A DNA stretch of 64,000 nt from Rehmannia glutinosa (taxonomy: Eukaryota > Streptophyta > Magnoliopsida > Lamiales > Orobanchaceae), in contig JABTTQ020002605.1 of assembly GCA_016081115.2 (NCBI GenBank), positions 480,608 to 544,607 of the forward strand, given 5' to 3'. The first letter of the stretch is position 1; every line of letters begins with the position of its first letter. The notes below the pieces were generated by a model that was not told the origin of the DNA, did no database searches, and saw nothing but the letters and a program-made list of their open reading frames with translations. Below, piece after piece: positions 46,382 to 59,356 of the stretch. The translations under genes and the position numbers were made by a program.

Positions 46382-49153
46382 TTTTCATTCTTCCGAAATA
46401 AAATGGAGCATTATATACATTCTCCAATACATTCCTGCAAACATACATCACATTTTTTTTAATAGAAAAGATTTTTTTAATGAGTGGTTTCAATAAATAT
46501 TCTACATTCATGTAAAATCATTAGTTTGCAAATTACCTCACATAGTACTTTAATTTTAAGTCAAAATAAGGTAGGTGTAAGTGTAACACCCGGAACAACA
46601 AAAGCTGTAAATTTGTGAAATTTTCTGGTTTTGAAGTGTCTTAAAGTAATACAATTTCTCAATGTGTACGCAAAATGTTCACTTATGGAAATTAAAAGGA
46701 AATTCAAATAAACAAAATGTCATGTATACCAAATTAAATTGCATATAATAATTGCCTGAATATTAAACCAAATCCTAGGGGGGTTGGCACTAGTAGCATC
46801 TACTTACCCTAGCATAACTGTCAACTCATGTGAGTCAGGAATTATTATTTTTAGTTCACTTATTAATTATATTGTATATTATTTATTATGCTAGACTAAT
46901 TAAGTACAATTATAAATTAGAGAGAAGAAAGACTTGTGATATCTGTTTTACCACCTCGTTATTCATGAAATTACATGGATAATTGTCAAAAAATGACCAC
47001 ATAAATTTTGCATTCAGTATGTGTAATTTGAATACAACATCTACGTCATAAATGTGAACTATAAGAAAAATCCAATAATAATAAATTTTAATTTCATTAG
47101 ACAAAATACAAGTAAAAGTTTAGATCTTATTATGATAATTAGCGTAATCAAAATAAGTAAGAACATGATGACAATAATAGGAATATATAGAACCTCGCTC
47201 TTTTAAGTATCAATAAAAACACCACACACCACCAACAACAATATAACAATTTAGATCATTAAGACGACTCCTTGTCTGCTGTAGTTGAGTATATATTAGG
47301 GATTTAGGAACCATTGTGCAATTCTTGCAGTTTACATGGGGGTTGTATGATATATTTGTGACACTAACATTTTCTAAGTTATATGATATATTAGGGCCAA
47401 AAATTAATGAAGGGTCAGTGTTATTTCCCCGAGAACTAGTCATGTAGGAACATGAAACCTTGGTATAAAAAAAATGGGATCATTAAGCTAAAGCACAAAC
47501 TAACTTTTGAAAATAGCTAGCAACATTTGTATTTAAAAGAAAAAGATTTGGTCAAGCTTTATCATGTAATTATTATTAACCATAGTGTGATGTGATTAAC
47601 AAATAACATTTTTTATTCTTTTACTGTACTTATATCATTGGTTGTCATGAATAGCTTAAATAGGCAAAGAAGTTGCATATCAACTTCATATTTATAATCA
47701 GAGAATGTATTATATCTGACTTTGCTATTAATTAACACATTAAATCCCATCATCAAACTATAATCATTCCAATTAAAAGAAAAGTCCATAAACCGTAAAC
47801 GCAACTTAAGTGAGTAATTAGCACTGAAACAGGTCGGTAATCAAAATTAAATAATCTATATGGATTCTAAAAGCAATAAAAAAGATAAATTAATACCGAA
47901 GATCTTAATAATCAAATTTGGCGATTATTCAATAGAAGTAGCAACTATGAAAAGATGAAAATCATGATGAATTTGTGTGTTTTCTTTTTGGGCTGCCGAA
48001 GTTGGGTTGCCTCCACTCCAAGTGATCAAGGGCCCATTAGATAATTATCAAATTTGTTATAATATTTCTAGCTTTAACTGCTGTAAGTCTACTTATCTTT
48101 TTCTTTTTAATAATTAATATCATTAGATTTATTTTTTTATTTATTTCTACTTTCATCTGTTACTGCATCATCATTTTGTCTTTAAATTAATGAACTAAGG
48201 AGACACATAAAAGAGAAAATTGGATATAATGAGACCATATGTATAGTAAGGATGTATAAATTACTATATTGTGTTTGTGAATATTGATTTTCTAGCCGGA
48301 TTTCATTTAAAAATATTAATTCAACAGTTATAACAATGTTTACACGAGCTTGTATATTTTTTTTAAATAGATTATTGAATTAGTAAAAATAAGTCATCAA
48401 GATATTCAATTTTTTGAACTAATAACATTTTCCGAGTGCATCATAGAACAAAAACGAAATAATTATTTGATATTGGGATATAATAGCAAATTAATATATA
48501 AATAGATAACAAGAAAATACAATAGTACGACACAAACACGACACCGTGACATGAATTGTCACCTCTTTTTTTCACGACACGATGACATAAATTGTCACCT
48601 CTTTATATGCTTATTGTCTTCTTTTCTGCTCATTTATAACTTCACCAAGTAGTGAAAGATGTGAGATAATTAAGCACTACAAAAAAAAAAAAAAAATGTT
48701 TAGTAAAAAGGAAATTAATAGTTGAATAAATACGTGTCTCCCAACTCTTAAGTGAATACTATATGATTCCAATAGATTTTATTTCATTATTATGTTGAAC
48801 TTTCAAGACAAACTAAATTGATGGTGGTTGTGGTCAAAATTAAAACTTGTGAACAATCTTTTGTATGAGGACCACTTTTTAGTGTTGAACTTAGAAATCA
48901 AGCTTTATGTGCTGCACAAACAATTATAGCATGTTGGGTTGTGCATTTTTAGGTTTACATAGGGCAGTCAAAAATTAAAGGTGTTTCTTTTTAGCTTATT
49001 TTCTGTTATGATCTTGGTAAAAAAGTAGACAAGATTGATTAGACTAGGGATTCGATATCAGCATTAATTTTTGTAGTCTATATTAATATTTTGCTATTTT
49101 TTTCTTTTCCTTCTAAAATCTCTTTAAATATAACTTTTCAACACTAACATAGA
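46382..49153. other. Intergenic DNA, no recognised gene
   Basis: 2.8 kb of AT-rich sequence. Minus-strand frames at 47210-47443 and 47613-47804 are short and unrecognised. No transposon ends could be defined. Confidence 0.5.
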
Positions 49154-49164
49154 CAATAATAACG

Positions 49165-49402
49165 GACAAGCTTGCACCCGACTAATCTTAGATGTGCCAG
49201 CACCAGAGCCACTTGGCCTAACAGGAGATGAATCGCGAGATATGCCCGAGTGATCAGGGTTGAACCGGGTTCCAATTGAACACCATGTCAGATTGACCCC
49301 GGACTGAAACTGATGGGGCTGCTTCAACCGGGATCAAACCCATGCGGCTGAAAAGTCAGCACGGATTACCAGCCCGTCTTTAGCACTCGGCTATGCCCGA
49401 GG
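49165..49402 (-). mobile_element. tRNA-derived SINE
   Basis: The minus-strand head is tRNA-like, with a TAGCCGAGTGC A-box-like sequence (49383-49393) and a GGTTTGATCCC B-box-like sequence (49330-49340), as for internal RNA polymerase III promoters. The body is GC-rich compared with its surroundings. Flanking direct repeats are CAATAATAACG (49154-49164) and CAGTAATAACG (49403-49413), a 10/11 match. About 238 bp. No poly(A) or poly(T) tail is visible at the 3' side. Confidence 0.7.
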
Positions 49403-49413
49403 CAGTAATAACG

Positions 49414-50631
49414 CAATATTGAGAATAGAAAGAATGTGAGTAACAAGTTATCATTTATAAATTGTTATATTATTTTTTTTTTTTTTTACTATTATGGTGT
49501 GTTTGTATTTTAGTGGCTCCATTTATTGGTTTAATAAAATGAAAGCATGAGTTGCATATATAGGTTTCTTTTCCCCCTCTATATTTCTTGTATTTGTAAT
49601 AGAATGAGTTTTTCTTATGGGTCAGTCAAGGAAAAACTTAACAAGACTGCACTTTTTTTGTTATACAAAAGAATACCAAGATGAGCAGGAAATTTAGAAG
49701 GTATTGAATGTAGTTTTGTTACAAAAGTAGAATAGTTTCATACTTTCCTACATATTGGAAAAATGTTCATAACTTCAATGTGAATTAATTATGTTTAAAA
49801 AATTATTTGAGGGCACTTGGTAACTTTCACTTTCACATGGAGGGATCATTTAAAACGGCCCAATCCTCATGTGGGCTAACCTATTGGGCCTTTTTCTAAA
49901 GTTCAAAAGTGCACATAGCTAGTTAATCAACTACTTCGGAGATTGTAAACAGAAGCCAAGGTAGTGTCCAATTTTTTCTATTTTTCTTTTACTTCAAATA
50001 AAAGTGAATTATTAAAGTTAACAAAATTAAAAACTTGTACAATTAAGAGTTAAGTACTAATTGAATTTAAAAGGCCAACACGATTAAGAGGTACTAGAAA
50101 ATTAAACTCAGTAATAATACCAACAAAAAACTAAATACACATATATGCAATAGTATCTATTTTAGCTCAAAATTGCCACCAAATCACACAACACACAGCA
50201 GTTTTCTGGTTTTAAAACTTCAACATTGACAAAAATAATTTGGTTCGGTTCAGTTCAGTTCGGAGATCAATCTTAAGTCCCAATAAAGTAAGAGGAGAGC
50301 AAATCGCAACGAATACAATGCAGGTGACAGCGACTGCGAATCCAAGAGCGAAACGTACGTAGCTTCAATGTCAAGAACGCACATAAATCGAACAACCATG
50401 GCATAGAACTGAAAATAATCTTATCTACACATCGATCGTATATACACAACTTACTGTTATATCAGCAACATCAAAAAAGTGACCTAAAATGAGGGAAGTT
50501 GCAGTTAAGCCAAAACTCCAGTTGCCTCCTAATAATGCTATCTGCTAATGGCATTTCCCATAACTAGCTAAAAATTACCAAATAGTTAAAACCTGCACAA
50601 GAGAAGAGATACTAAACTAAATAATTCATAG
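49414..50631. other. Intergenic DNA and 3' flank of the deacetylase gene
   Basis: AT-rich, no ORF or repeat that can be supported. Confidence 0.45.
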
Positions 50632-53600
50632 TCAATAATTTTTACCGGAAAAATGCTGAACGAGAGGTTTGATAGACGCTTCCTGTATGTAAGCCGAGGC
50701 TTCCTCTTCTGTGAGTTGCTTTCCTTGTACGAGCCCTTTGATCAACGTATTAGCGTACTCTTTGCACGGTGGATTGATGGAAATTTACCGGATATGAAAC
50801 TTTCAACATCGGTGAGGCTACACCTGAATGTATATTGGCAACAAAGACGTGAATGTGGATAATCCATACAAGGGGAGATGTGAAAAAGGATAAGGGCGTA
50901 TAAAACGTACGTCATTGTGAGAATTGGAATATCTTTCTCCTTTCCTAAGTAAACAACATTATGGTACCAACCTCTCTGCACGAAAAGGAAATGGATACAG
51001 AGATAGAACAAAACTTGCAAATAAAAACAAATATCTGTAACATACATCTCTTCAACCTCCAAACTCATCACAAACATACGACTTCCAATCACTTAATACA
51101 CTTAGATAATCTCAAATTTATCGACAATCAGAAGGAAAGCAGGCTTCCATCCAAATAATGCTCTATTTTGGGATTATATTTAGGGATAATTACATAAAAA
51201 ACCCTGAGGTTTGGACTAATTACAAAAAAAACCCAAAGATTTTTGAAAATTACAAAAAATCACTTAAGGTTTGATTCTCGCTTACATCTTCTCCCTTCAT
51301 AAGCAGAAAACATTTCAAAAAACTACCCTGATATTTGTAGAAATATTACAGATTAACCCCTTAAATTTAAAACAAAATCAAACCGGAGGGGGCTTTTTGT
51401 AATTTTGAAACATCTCTGGATTTTTTTGTAATTAGCCCAAACCTTAGGTGTGTTTTGTAATTATCCCTTATATTTTATACCCACGGTGGAATTACATTGC
51501 TCAACTTTATTCCAACGATTAACATGGAGCAAACAGCATACAAGCATCATTCCACATACCTGGACAAAATCCACTGAGATGCACTTTTGAGTTTGTATAA
51601 TCTGTAATGCAGTCAAATCAAATAAAGGGCGACTCATATCGTAGCTTGACACATTCTCCTGAAGCAGCACGTCATTAAATTGCTCCAGCCTAAAACACAA
51701 AAAAAGAAAATGCAGAAAGAAAAATTAAAAAGTACTACAGTTAGTCCGGAAATAAACTTCTCCCAAAACATTTTTAAGAAGTATAACTGTATGATTGATG
51801 GTTATCAGGGCGAAATTACATACGTGATTTTGTACAAGCACATGTAAGTTTTTCTCCTCAACATTACTTATGGGATGAAGGAAAGCGACACCTCCCGGAC
51901 CCCACGTAGCCGTACGGTCACGAGCAAAGAATAAACGATGAGGGAAAGTCTTCCAGATAATCTCTTTGGGCTTGCTTTTGTCCATCGAACCCACACATGG
52001 CCTTTTTCATTCCTTCTGTCTGGAAATTATATCACATAGAGATCATGAAAAACATATGCATGCATGAAACTCATTAATTACGATTTGGGACAATTACAAA
52101 CCCCCAAGGATTTGGGATAATTACAAAAAAATCCAGAACTTTAGAGGTGTTTTTGTAATCATCCCTTACAATTTTGCGCATAAGACATGTTTAATTCCAT
52201 AACTCATTATGAGTGACTTTACCTGTCCACCTTCAATATAGCAAAGAAACCTAGACATGCTCATGTTTGATCCAAAAGTGGCATACCAAACGTAAATTTT
52301 CGAAAGCTCTGATCTCCATGAAGGTGAAGCAGTAGTTGCTTCTTGATCTACGTTCAGTCAACGATTTGTTCAGCTTAATTAATTCAACAAGATTCACTTA
52401 TTTGATTCGGAAAGAACTTTAATGCGTCTGTTACCTTGACTATCTTCATTGACTTTCAGGTTCATCAAAGGTTGTATAACATCCTCAATAGTGTGGACTT
52501 CTTCCACTACACTGAGAGAACTATTTTCATGCTCACCATCAGAATCGGAGCTTGAGATCTGCATAAGGAGTCCATTAGAAGTATGACACTATGATGACAA
52601 TGCTAATAGTGGATAAAGTCTAAAGTCATCATGATATTGGATGGATGACCAAAAATCTATTATAACAGGGGAAAACAAAATTGAACACGCCATTATTACC
52701 CATAGGAACTATCGGTCCGTATTAGTTCTATCGTACTAAGGTAAATTAAAGTTACAAGTGAGTAAAGGATGAAGAAAGCATAAGATAAGAGGATATAGAA
52801 GAATATATATTATCTAATGAGCAAACACTACTTTTCTGAATTAAGCACTAACTCAAAAAGATGTTCATTCCAAGATAAAATTATCTTAGGGATGGTGGAT
52901 TTATGCTACGGACTAAACTTGTTGCACCACATAGAAGCGTTGAGCATTTTTGTGATTGTCCTTGAAGTGATTAATCATTATCTTTATATAACATTCGACT
53001 GATCTATGAATTAGATCTCACTGGTTTCAGCAACAAATAATTTAGTCTTAATATTATATATATGTGGTTATTTGAATTTAAGACTTTGTTAGATGAAGTT
53101 TTTGATTGGTCCTTTATCTTCATCTTTTAACATTATAATAAGTAATTACAATTACCAATTTACATAATATAATAACAAAATATAGTCAATATTCGTTATA
53201 TCAGCCCAACAGTCAGTCTGTCGGTCCAATTCGATTATGAAAATTGGTTGTGAAATTGAAACATCTGATCAAACAAAAAAACCATAATTAAGGTTATGAA
53301 ATCGAAATGAGTGATGTGGCTGATGCACTGTTAGAGTGTATAGCCATAGCTAAAGAGGGTCTTACTGATCGTAAATAAGCATGCATCTGATGAAAAATAA
53401 CCATAATCTGAGTAACAACTCATTGCTTAAGTAAGGAACATAGGCATTTCATCGACATTGTTTTTCATGCTGGCCTTCACACTCCCCAGAAGTATTAAGG
53501 CTTTATGTGCAATACATACCGGAATCCATTAGGACGTCGTACAAATCTACTGGTGCCAACAATGGTTTGAAAAAATTGGGTCCAAATCAACAATTCTCAA

Positions 53601-56600
53601 CACCTTGGTTGTTTTAGATTTTGCAAACACTACTATTAGTATTAGGTTAGAATAAAATAAAAAAATTGGGTCCAAATGAAGAAGTTTCAAATCTAATCTA
53701 TCAGCTAATTGTTCATAATTGCTTTAGCAGTTAATTTATTCATTCTTATTTACAAATAGGAAATTTTTGAATCAGTAAAACGCAAACACTTATCTCCTCT
53801 TCCGCCTTATTATTATACTTATAAATGGCGTAAGTAAAGGATTCCTTAGATCATGCTTCCCTAGTTAAAAATAAGCCCCTACATAGAACAGAAATACGTT
53901 TAGATTCCTCAATGACCGATTATTTAACTCTGGTCATGCTTAGCATGCTGACCCGTTGATGTTAAAAATGTTGACCCCAATAAGAGCAGTGGAAGATTAT
54001 ATACACAGAAGGGCCACAATTTCTCACCTCAATCGGCGATGTTCTATTGATCACCTTGTCTGGTAATTTCACAGCAAGCATTGGCCAATATGTGCTTAAT
54101 TCTGAACGCACCTAGAGATAAAACGTGCAAAGCAATTTTAAAAGAAATAAGAAACCATCATAGCAAGAAAACTTAATGTTCTATAATTATTTTCTTAGAA
54201 AACTAAAATTAGTTGAAAGCATTAACAACTAAAGGGATAATTAAAAAAAAAAAATTGAGGTTTTGGGATAATTACAAAAGAAAAACTTAGAGATGTTTGA
54301 AAGTTATAGAAAACCTCGTCAAGTTTGATTATGTCTTCAATTTAAGGGGGTAACTATCATATTTCTATAAATATTAGGGGGTTTTGATATATTTTTTGCA
54401 TATGAAGAGGAAGGGTTTCTTTTCAATTTTCAAAAACCTCTGCGCCTTTGTAATTAGCCCAACCTTAGAGGATTTTTTTTTTTTTTTGTAATTATCCCAT
54501 AACTAAATGCAACTAAAATCAACCATTGGAACCATTACCTCTTGTATGACGCCATGTAGATTCAAAAGGATAAGTCTCCAAGGATCCCGATAATAGGCTT
54601 GTCTTGTAGCAATACTTCAACACATGCCTGAGCTGAATTTGCTAATGAATTAAGATTATATCCTCCTTCAAGTGCCATAACAATCTTTCCTCCAGCAAAT
54701 TCCATCAACTACGCCAAGCATCAGGAAAGCAAATCAGCATAAATGGGCATTTTAAACGTTACGGAAATTACAGGTAAGTAAACTGAACAGCATAAAGATG
54801 ATGATATGTTTTTATGGAAAATAATGATTAGTAATGCAAGTACTAACCTTGTCAAGCATAATTGCGTAACCATATGGATAATACGGCAGCCTCCCAGAGG
54901 ATCCCTACAGCTGTTGAGATCAACACCACAAGAATTAAAGTCGTAAATTAACCTTCATTTCATTAATAGACTACACTGCATGTTAAAATAGAATCAGTTT
55001 GAATTAAAAAAAAAAAAACTGAAAAAAGGTATGTTCAGTGCAAAACTCAATATGAGTAAGCAAGACATATTTCATGACCACAAGTCTTTCGCTTTCCAAG
55101 GAATCGTTATGGCTTTTGATTTGCCAAAATTAACACAAATATGGCCCAATCCACCTCTGTGCAAATTGACATTCTTAAATTATTCTGGAAAAATCCTAGA
55201 AATGTCCACTTGCCCGTGGGCTCTAACTTTTTGGATCCAGTTCAGTTTTGAATGTTTATACATGAATGTGACAAGTAGCCTATCTGAAACCAACTTATTT
55301 TGCTGATATAGTGCCAACTTCAATTCAGGCAACAATAGTGGATCGTCATAGTAGTAATAGTTCAATTTCAGAGAACCGCCAAATTTCCAGACAAACATAG
55401 TATTATTCAAACTATTATATTTATACTAGAATAATGCAATCTGAAAGGCTTATATTCTATTTGTCAAGTGGATGGTCCTTCTGTCTTGCAGTGGTACATA
55501 TCAAATGGTACTCTCCAAGAACGATCCATAAAGTCGATATGACACTGATAAAGGGATAAAGGAATTAGCTCACAGTGCTCCATTTGCAACCTATGATTCC
55601 TCTCCACTAAAATCCGTGCACATCAAAGGAAACTAGCAAATACTTGTGTTTCATATATTATATTTCTTCAATTTAAGTGTTCTGAAATCTGTACATCCAC
55701 ATTACATGTTTGATGTTTCTAGTGAACTCAGCTGCAATAGTAATTGAGTGGTGTCTATGGTATTATTAACAACTTTCAACTAATATGGTAACATAAACAT
55801 GTGATCTTGCATTTTCCTAAATTTATGAAAGAAAGTTTTAAATCCATGACCCTTTAGATAGGGTCCTATTTTACTTTTGTGCAGAGTAATTGATACCGTA
55901 AGATTTATTTTTAAAGTAAAAATCATAGTAGCATGTTGAATTATAAAAGTATGCTGTGAAATTTGTTATCAAAGAAGGATTCAGGATAACAAGTCTTAGG
56001 CAATCATTTCATCGAGCAAAGAACATCAAAAGGCGAAAACATGAAATTGTGCAATAAACAAAGCAAGATGCATGTCATAAAATATGCATAAAAGATGAGC
56101 TAAGGAATTTAATTAGGAAGTCAGCACACCTGCATCAAATCCAGCCGAGATAATTATCATGTCGGGATTAAATTCCTTTGCAACAGGGATTAATATTTGG
56201 TCCCAAACAGCAAGATAGTCAGCATCTCCGCACCTACCATTCTCCCAAGGGACATTAATATTATATCCAGCACCTGGCCCTTCTCCAGTCATGATATATG
56301 AACCATCATCGGCAGCTGGATAAAACGCCCGCAAATCATACCTAATTAAGACCAAAAAAAAGATCCAGCAAAATGATAAGAAACTATATCAAGATAAGTA
56401 TTGATGTTAAGGCAACGCTTATGAATCGACTTCTTTTGACTGGGTTCTAAAAGTTTGTTTTGTCCCATTACAGAAACGTAAACAATCTGCAAGAGGCAAG
56501 TCATAACTTGGTTAATTGAGGCAATTAATCGTCCAACAAAGCCCTTGAGTGAAAATGTTTGGGTTTTTCGATAATCACAAAACAAAATATGCAGATAACA

Positions 56601-58804
56601 GGAAGAGATGATATAAGATACATTAATACAACTATCATTTGAGGTGAAATATCATTGCAGTGTATTGGTACAACCATCTAGGTTAGCACAAATACTCTAC
56701 CATGGCCATAAAAATCATTACAGGATATGTATAGGACAAGTTATGACATGCTTGGATGCATGCGGACACGCTCACTATATATGTTCATTTTATTTCCAAT
56801 TTCAGACTGTGCACGTCAAGGACGCATTAGAGTGTTACTATAAAGTCGCACCGCAGATGTAAATGTGAATTTCAACCCAAAATTGATTTCAATTATAACA
56901 GAATAGCATTATAACAAATCGGAAAGAAACAAAAGTGGTTTTAGTAACTGTAAAACAGAAAAGGAGAAACAAAGCCTATTCTCACTGACCTTATTTTTCG
57001 AACCTATTGTTGAATTTCATCAACTATTTTGGCTCCCTTCAACTATTAAAGTCAAAAAACTGAACTGCTCTTGTTTTTTTATTCCTTAAACATCCGTTTA
57101 ATGTAGTTAATCATCTTTATGCTTCCAGTTAACATGAAGATAGTAATAGTGCCTATGATCAATTAATAAACATGTTTCAAAACTGTTGTGCCCTACTTTT
57201 GAGAAAATGCCTTGCTTGAAATCCCAATGATTCTTTAACAGTCCATGTAAATCAATGCTTCTTTAGAAACAGTTTAAACTTGAAATCAAAATTTTCATGT
57301 ACCTATGCACTGAGAAGAAAAGTACTCGAGGATCTTTGTAGAACATCTTTTGAGTGCCATTTCCATGATGGACATCCCAGTCAACAATCAGGATTTTGTT
57401 GATCCCCAACTCGCTCTACATATGAAAAGTAGTGACTAACATTAAGTTTATACAGGTAAAATTACTGAAAGCATTGGAATCCCAAATTCATGACTAAATC
57501 TAATGGGAAATATAAAACCAGCTCTCACTCTTTCATTCAATAGATAACTTTGTCGTAATAGCAACATTGTTAAATAGGCAAAAGCCCATTGGTTCATTTC
57601 TTCGGCATGATGTCCGGGAGGCCTGACAATAGCAAATGCGGAATCCAATTCCCTTTAGCAACTTTCTCTGCAGCCTATATTACCAAATGTCCAGAAACAA
57701 AAAGAAGCACGATATTACCAGAAATGACAATTATATATACTTAAAAACTTAAAACACCACATCTCTCGTGGCATAAATATATTATACATAGATCTCAACT
57801 GCAAACCCATATAAAAACGAACATTACTGGTGATTTCTAGGTAAATTCAAGAAATGTTATAGTATACGTTTAGATTTAATGCAACAAAGCATGTGCCAAA
57901 AGTAAATTTTAAAATTGACTAATAGTAACATCTTGACTTCTTTTTTTTTCAATGTATAACTTAAAAGATCCCAACAAAATAATCCAAGACATATTTCTAA
58001 TAGAAATCTCAAGAGTCATACCTCAATGACTGAGCCTGCAGCAAGATAAGCAGCTTCTGCTGAGCCTTCATTGAAATATATAGAGTTAAATTTTGCAGCA
58101 GTTCTTTTTCTCCTTGGCTCAGAATTTCTGGAACTAGTATTCTTAATCAAATCGACATGTTTTTTGTGTGAACCAAAGCTAAATAATTATCTTCTGCGTC
58201 CTTGGCATTCAAAATAACACATCTGGAAAAGGTAACATTTAATATGGTTATAAGAATTTCTTAAGTTAAAACAACCTTATTTTAAACACCAAAATAAGTA
58301 ATTTCATTATAGTTAACATCTTCATTAAGTATAAATCAAAGTTAAAGCAGAAAAAGGAAAGCATTGCCTTAACTCACTTCACTCCAAAAGAACTCGATTT
58401 TCCCGACTGGACACAAAATTGAAACATGCAATTCAAGACAAAAATACTAGGATCAATATTCTGCCAACATCCACATATATCCCTTTACGACATCTCCTAT
58501 AAAACCCACAAAAATGAAATCAAAAAACCAAGAACCATTAGCACATTTCGTAAAAACAAATTTCAATTGCATCAAAAAACAAACCAATCTCACTCAAAGC
58601 CATGAAATCCTATAATATTATAAATTTCGGGAACCAATTAATATAAAAAACCAGAATCCACTATTCAATATATTACCAAATACTAAGAAAAACTAAAAAA
58701 CTAGCTAATAAAACACACACACACACACATACACACACCATGAAGCATACACATAGACATGTGCATACATATAACATGCACACAGCCAATTTCACAACTC
58801 TTGA

Positions 58805-58849
<45 letters not shown>

Positions 58850-59101
58850 CACACACGCACACACACGCACGCTAATGTAAAACGATTGTTATATAAAAGA
58901 CCTTTTGCAAGCCCAGAAGAAGTTAACCGGTCCCCAGATGACCCGAATGCGATCCGACATTCTGGATGATCCTCATCATAAGGGGTCGTAGTGTTTGCAC
59001 ACATCCTCTCATCATATATTAAACCCCACACGGCGATCTTTAGGAGTAGCAACATCGTTACTTCTGTTCAATGAACTCTCAGTCCCACCATTAAACTCCA
59101 T
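50632..59101 (-). CDS. HDA5: Class II histone deacetylase, HDA5/HDA18-like
   Basis: Fourteen exons with GT-AG introns: 59101-58902, 58222-58022, 57674-57529, 57415-57303, 56341-56130, 54910-54848, 54708-54539, 54111-54028, 52558-52435, 52347-52223, 52019-51824, 51689-51560, 50975-50911 and 50823-50632. Total about 2.02 kb, or about 670 residues, as in HDA5. Catalytic motifs: AIVRPPGHHAE (exon 3), ILIVDWDVHHGNGT (exon 4, zinc ligands), ISAGFDA (exon 5, zinc ligand) and LEGGYN (exon 7). Exons 10-14 encode the plant-specific C-terminal part (SELSKVYVWYATFGSNM). The enzyme removes acetyl groups from lysines of histones and other proteins. About ten one-base shifts occur in exons 1, 2, 3, 6, 7, 11 and 14, several at homopolymers. 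Splice sites and residues are otherwise conserved, so sequencing error is as likely as decay. Confidence 0.8.
51183..51467. mobile_element. MITE, 9-bp TSD family (copy 7, in HDA5 intron 12)
   Basis: 285 bp with GGGATAATTACATAAAAAAC and inverse ends. Duplication TTATATTTA/TTATATTTT, 8/9 matching (51174-51182 and 51468-51476). Confidence 0.8.
52087..52165. mobile_element. MITE, 9-bp TSD family (copy 8, 79-bp miniature, in HDA5 intron 10)
   Basis: Only the two terminal repeats remain (GGGACAATTAC... to ...GTAATCATCCC), fused back to back. Flanked by TTACGATTT/TTACAATTT (8/9). Confidence 0.75.
54234..54498. mobile_element. MITE, 9-bp TSD family (copy 9, in HDA5 intron 7)
   Basis: 265 bp, GGGATAATTA start and TAATTATCCC end. 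Duplication ACAACTAAA/ATAACTAAA, 8/9 matching (54225-54233 and 54499-54507). Confidence 0.8.
58806..58870. repeat. CA/GT microsatellite in HDA5 intron 1
   Basis: A nearly pure (CA)n run, about 22 units, followed by CACACGCAC variants. A second shorter CA run lies at about 58710-58740. On the coding strand it is a GT/UG tract starting about 30 nt after the 5' splice site of exon 1. Confidence 0.9.
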
Positions 59102-59356
59102 TTCTTTCTCCAGCTTTGTTTGAGCCTGTGAGACGCTTGACTGTTGGTGTTCTCAAGTTTGAATTTTGAAGCTGCAGAAAGTTTTGGGGTGAAGGAAAGC
59201 AATCGCAAAAAATCTTGGGAAAACAAAAAGTTGAAAATGTTTTCTAATTTGTACCAATTAGGTTGTTTCTTTTCCTTTTTCCAGTCAAAATAAATTCAAT
59301 TTTTCTTTTTTTTCCTCCTTTTTGGTTTTGTGTTAAAATTTCTGGTGTAAAATAAA
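59102..59356 (-). promoter_or_regulatory. Upstream region of the HDA5-like gene
   Basis: Probable 5' UTR and core promoter of the minus-strand deacetylase gene, pyrimidine-rich on the plus strand. No clear TATA box. Confidence 0.35.

Noticed and set aside
47210..47443. Small minus-strand protein gene
   Set aside because: 77 codons without a known motif, neighbours or splice context; likely chance in AT-rich DNA.
49330..49402. tRNA gene on the minus strand
   Set aside because: A- and B-box-like sequences are present but a cloverleaf cannot be completed, and the sequence continues into a SINE body flanked by direct repeats.
58792..58900. Cys/Val-rich peptide encoded by the CA repeat
   Set aside because: It is the translation of a microsatellite inside HDA5 intron 1, beyond the splice donor.
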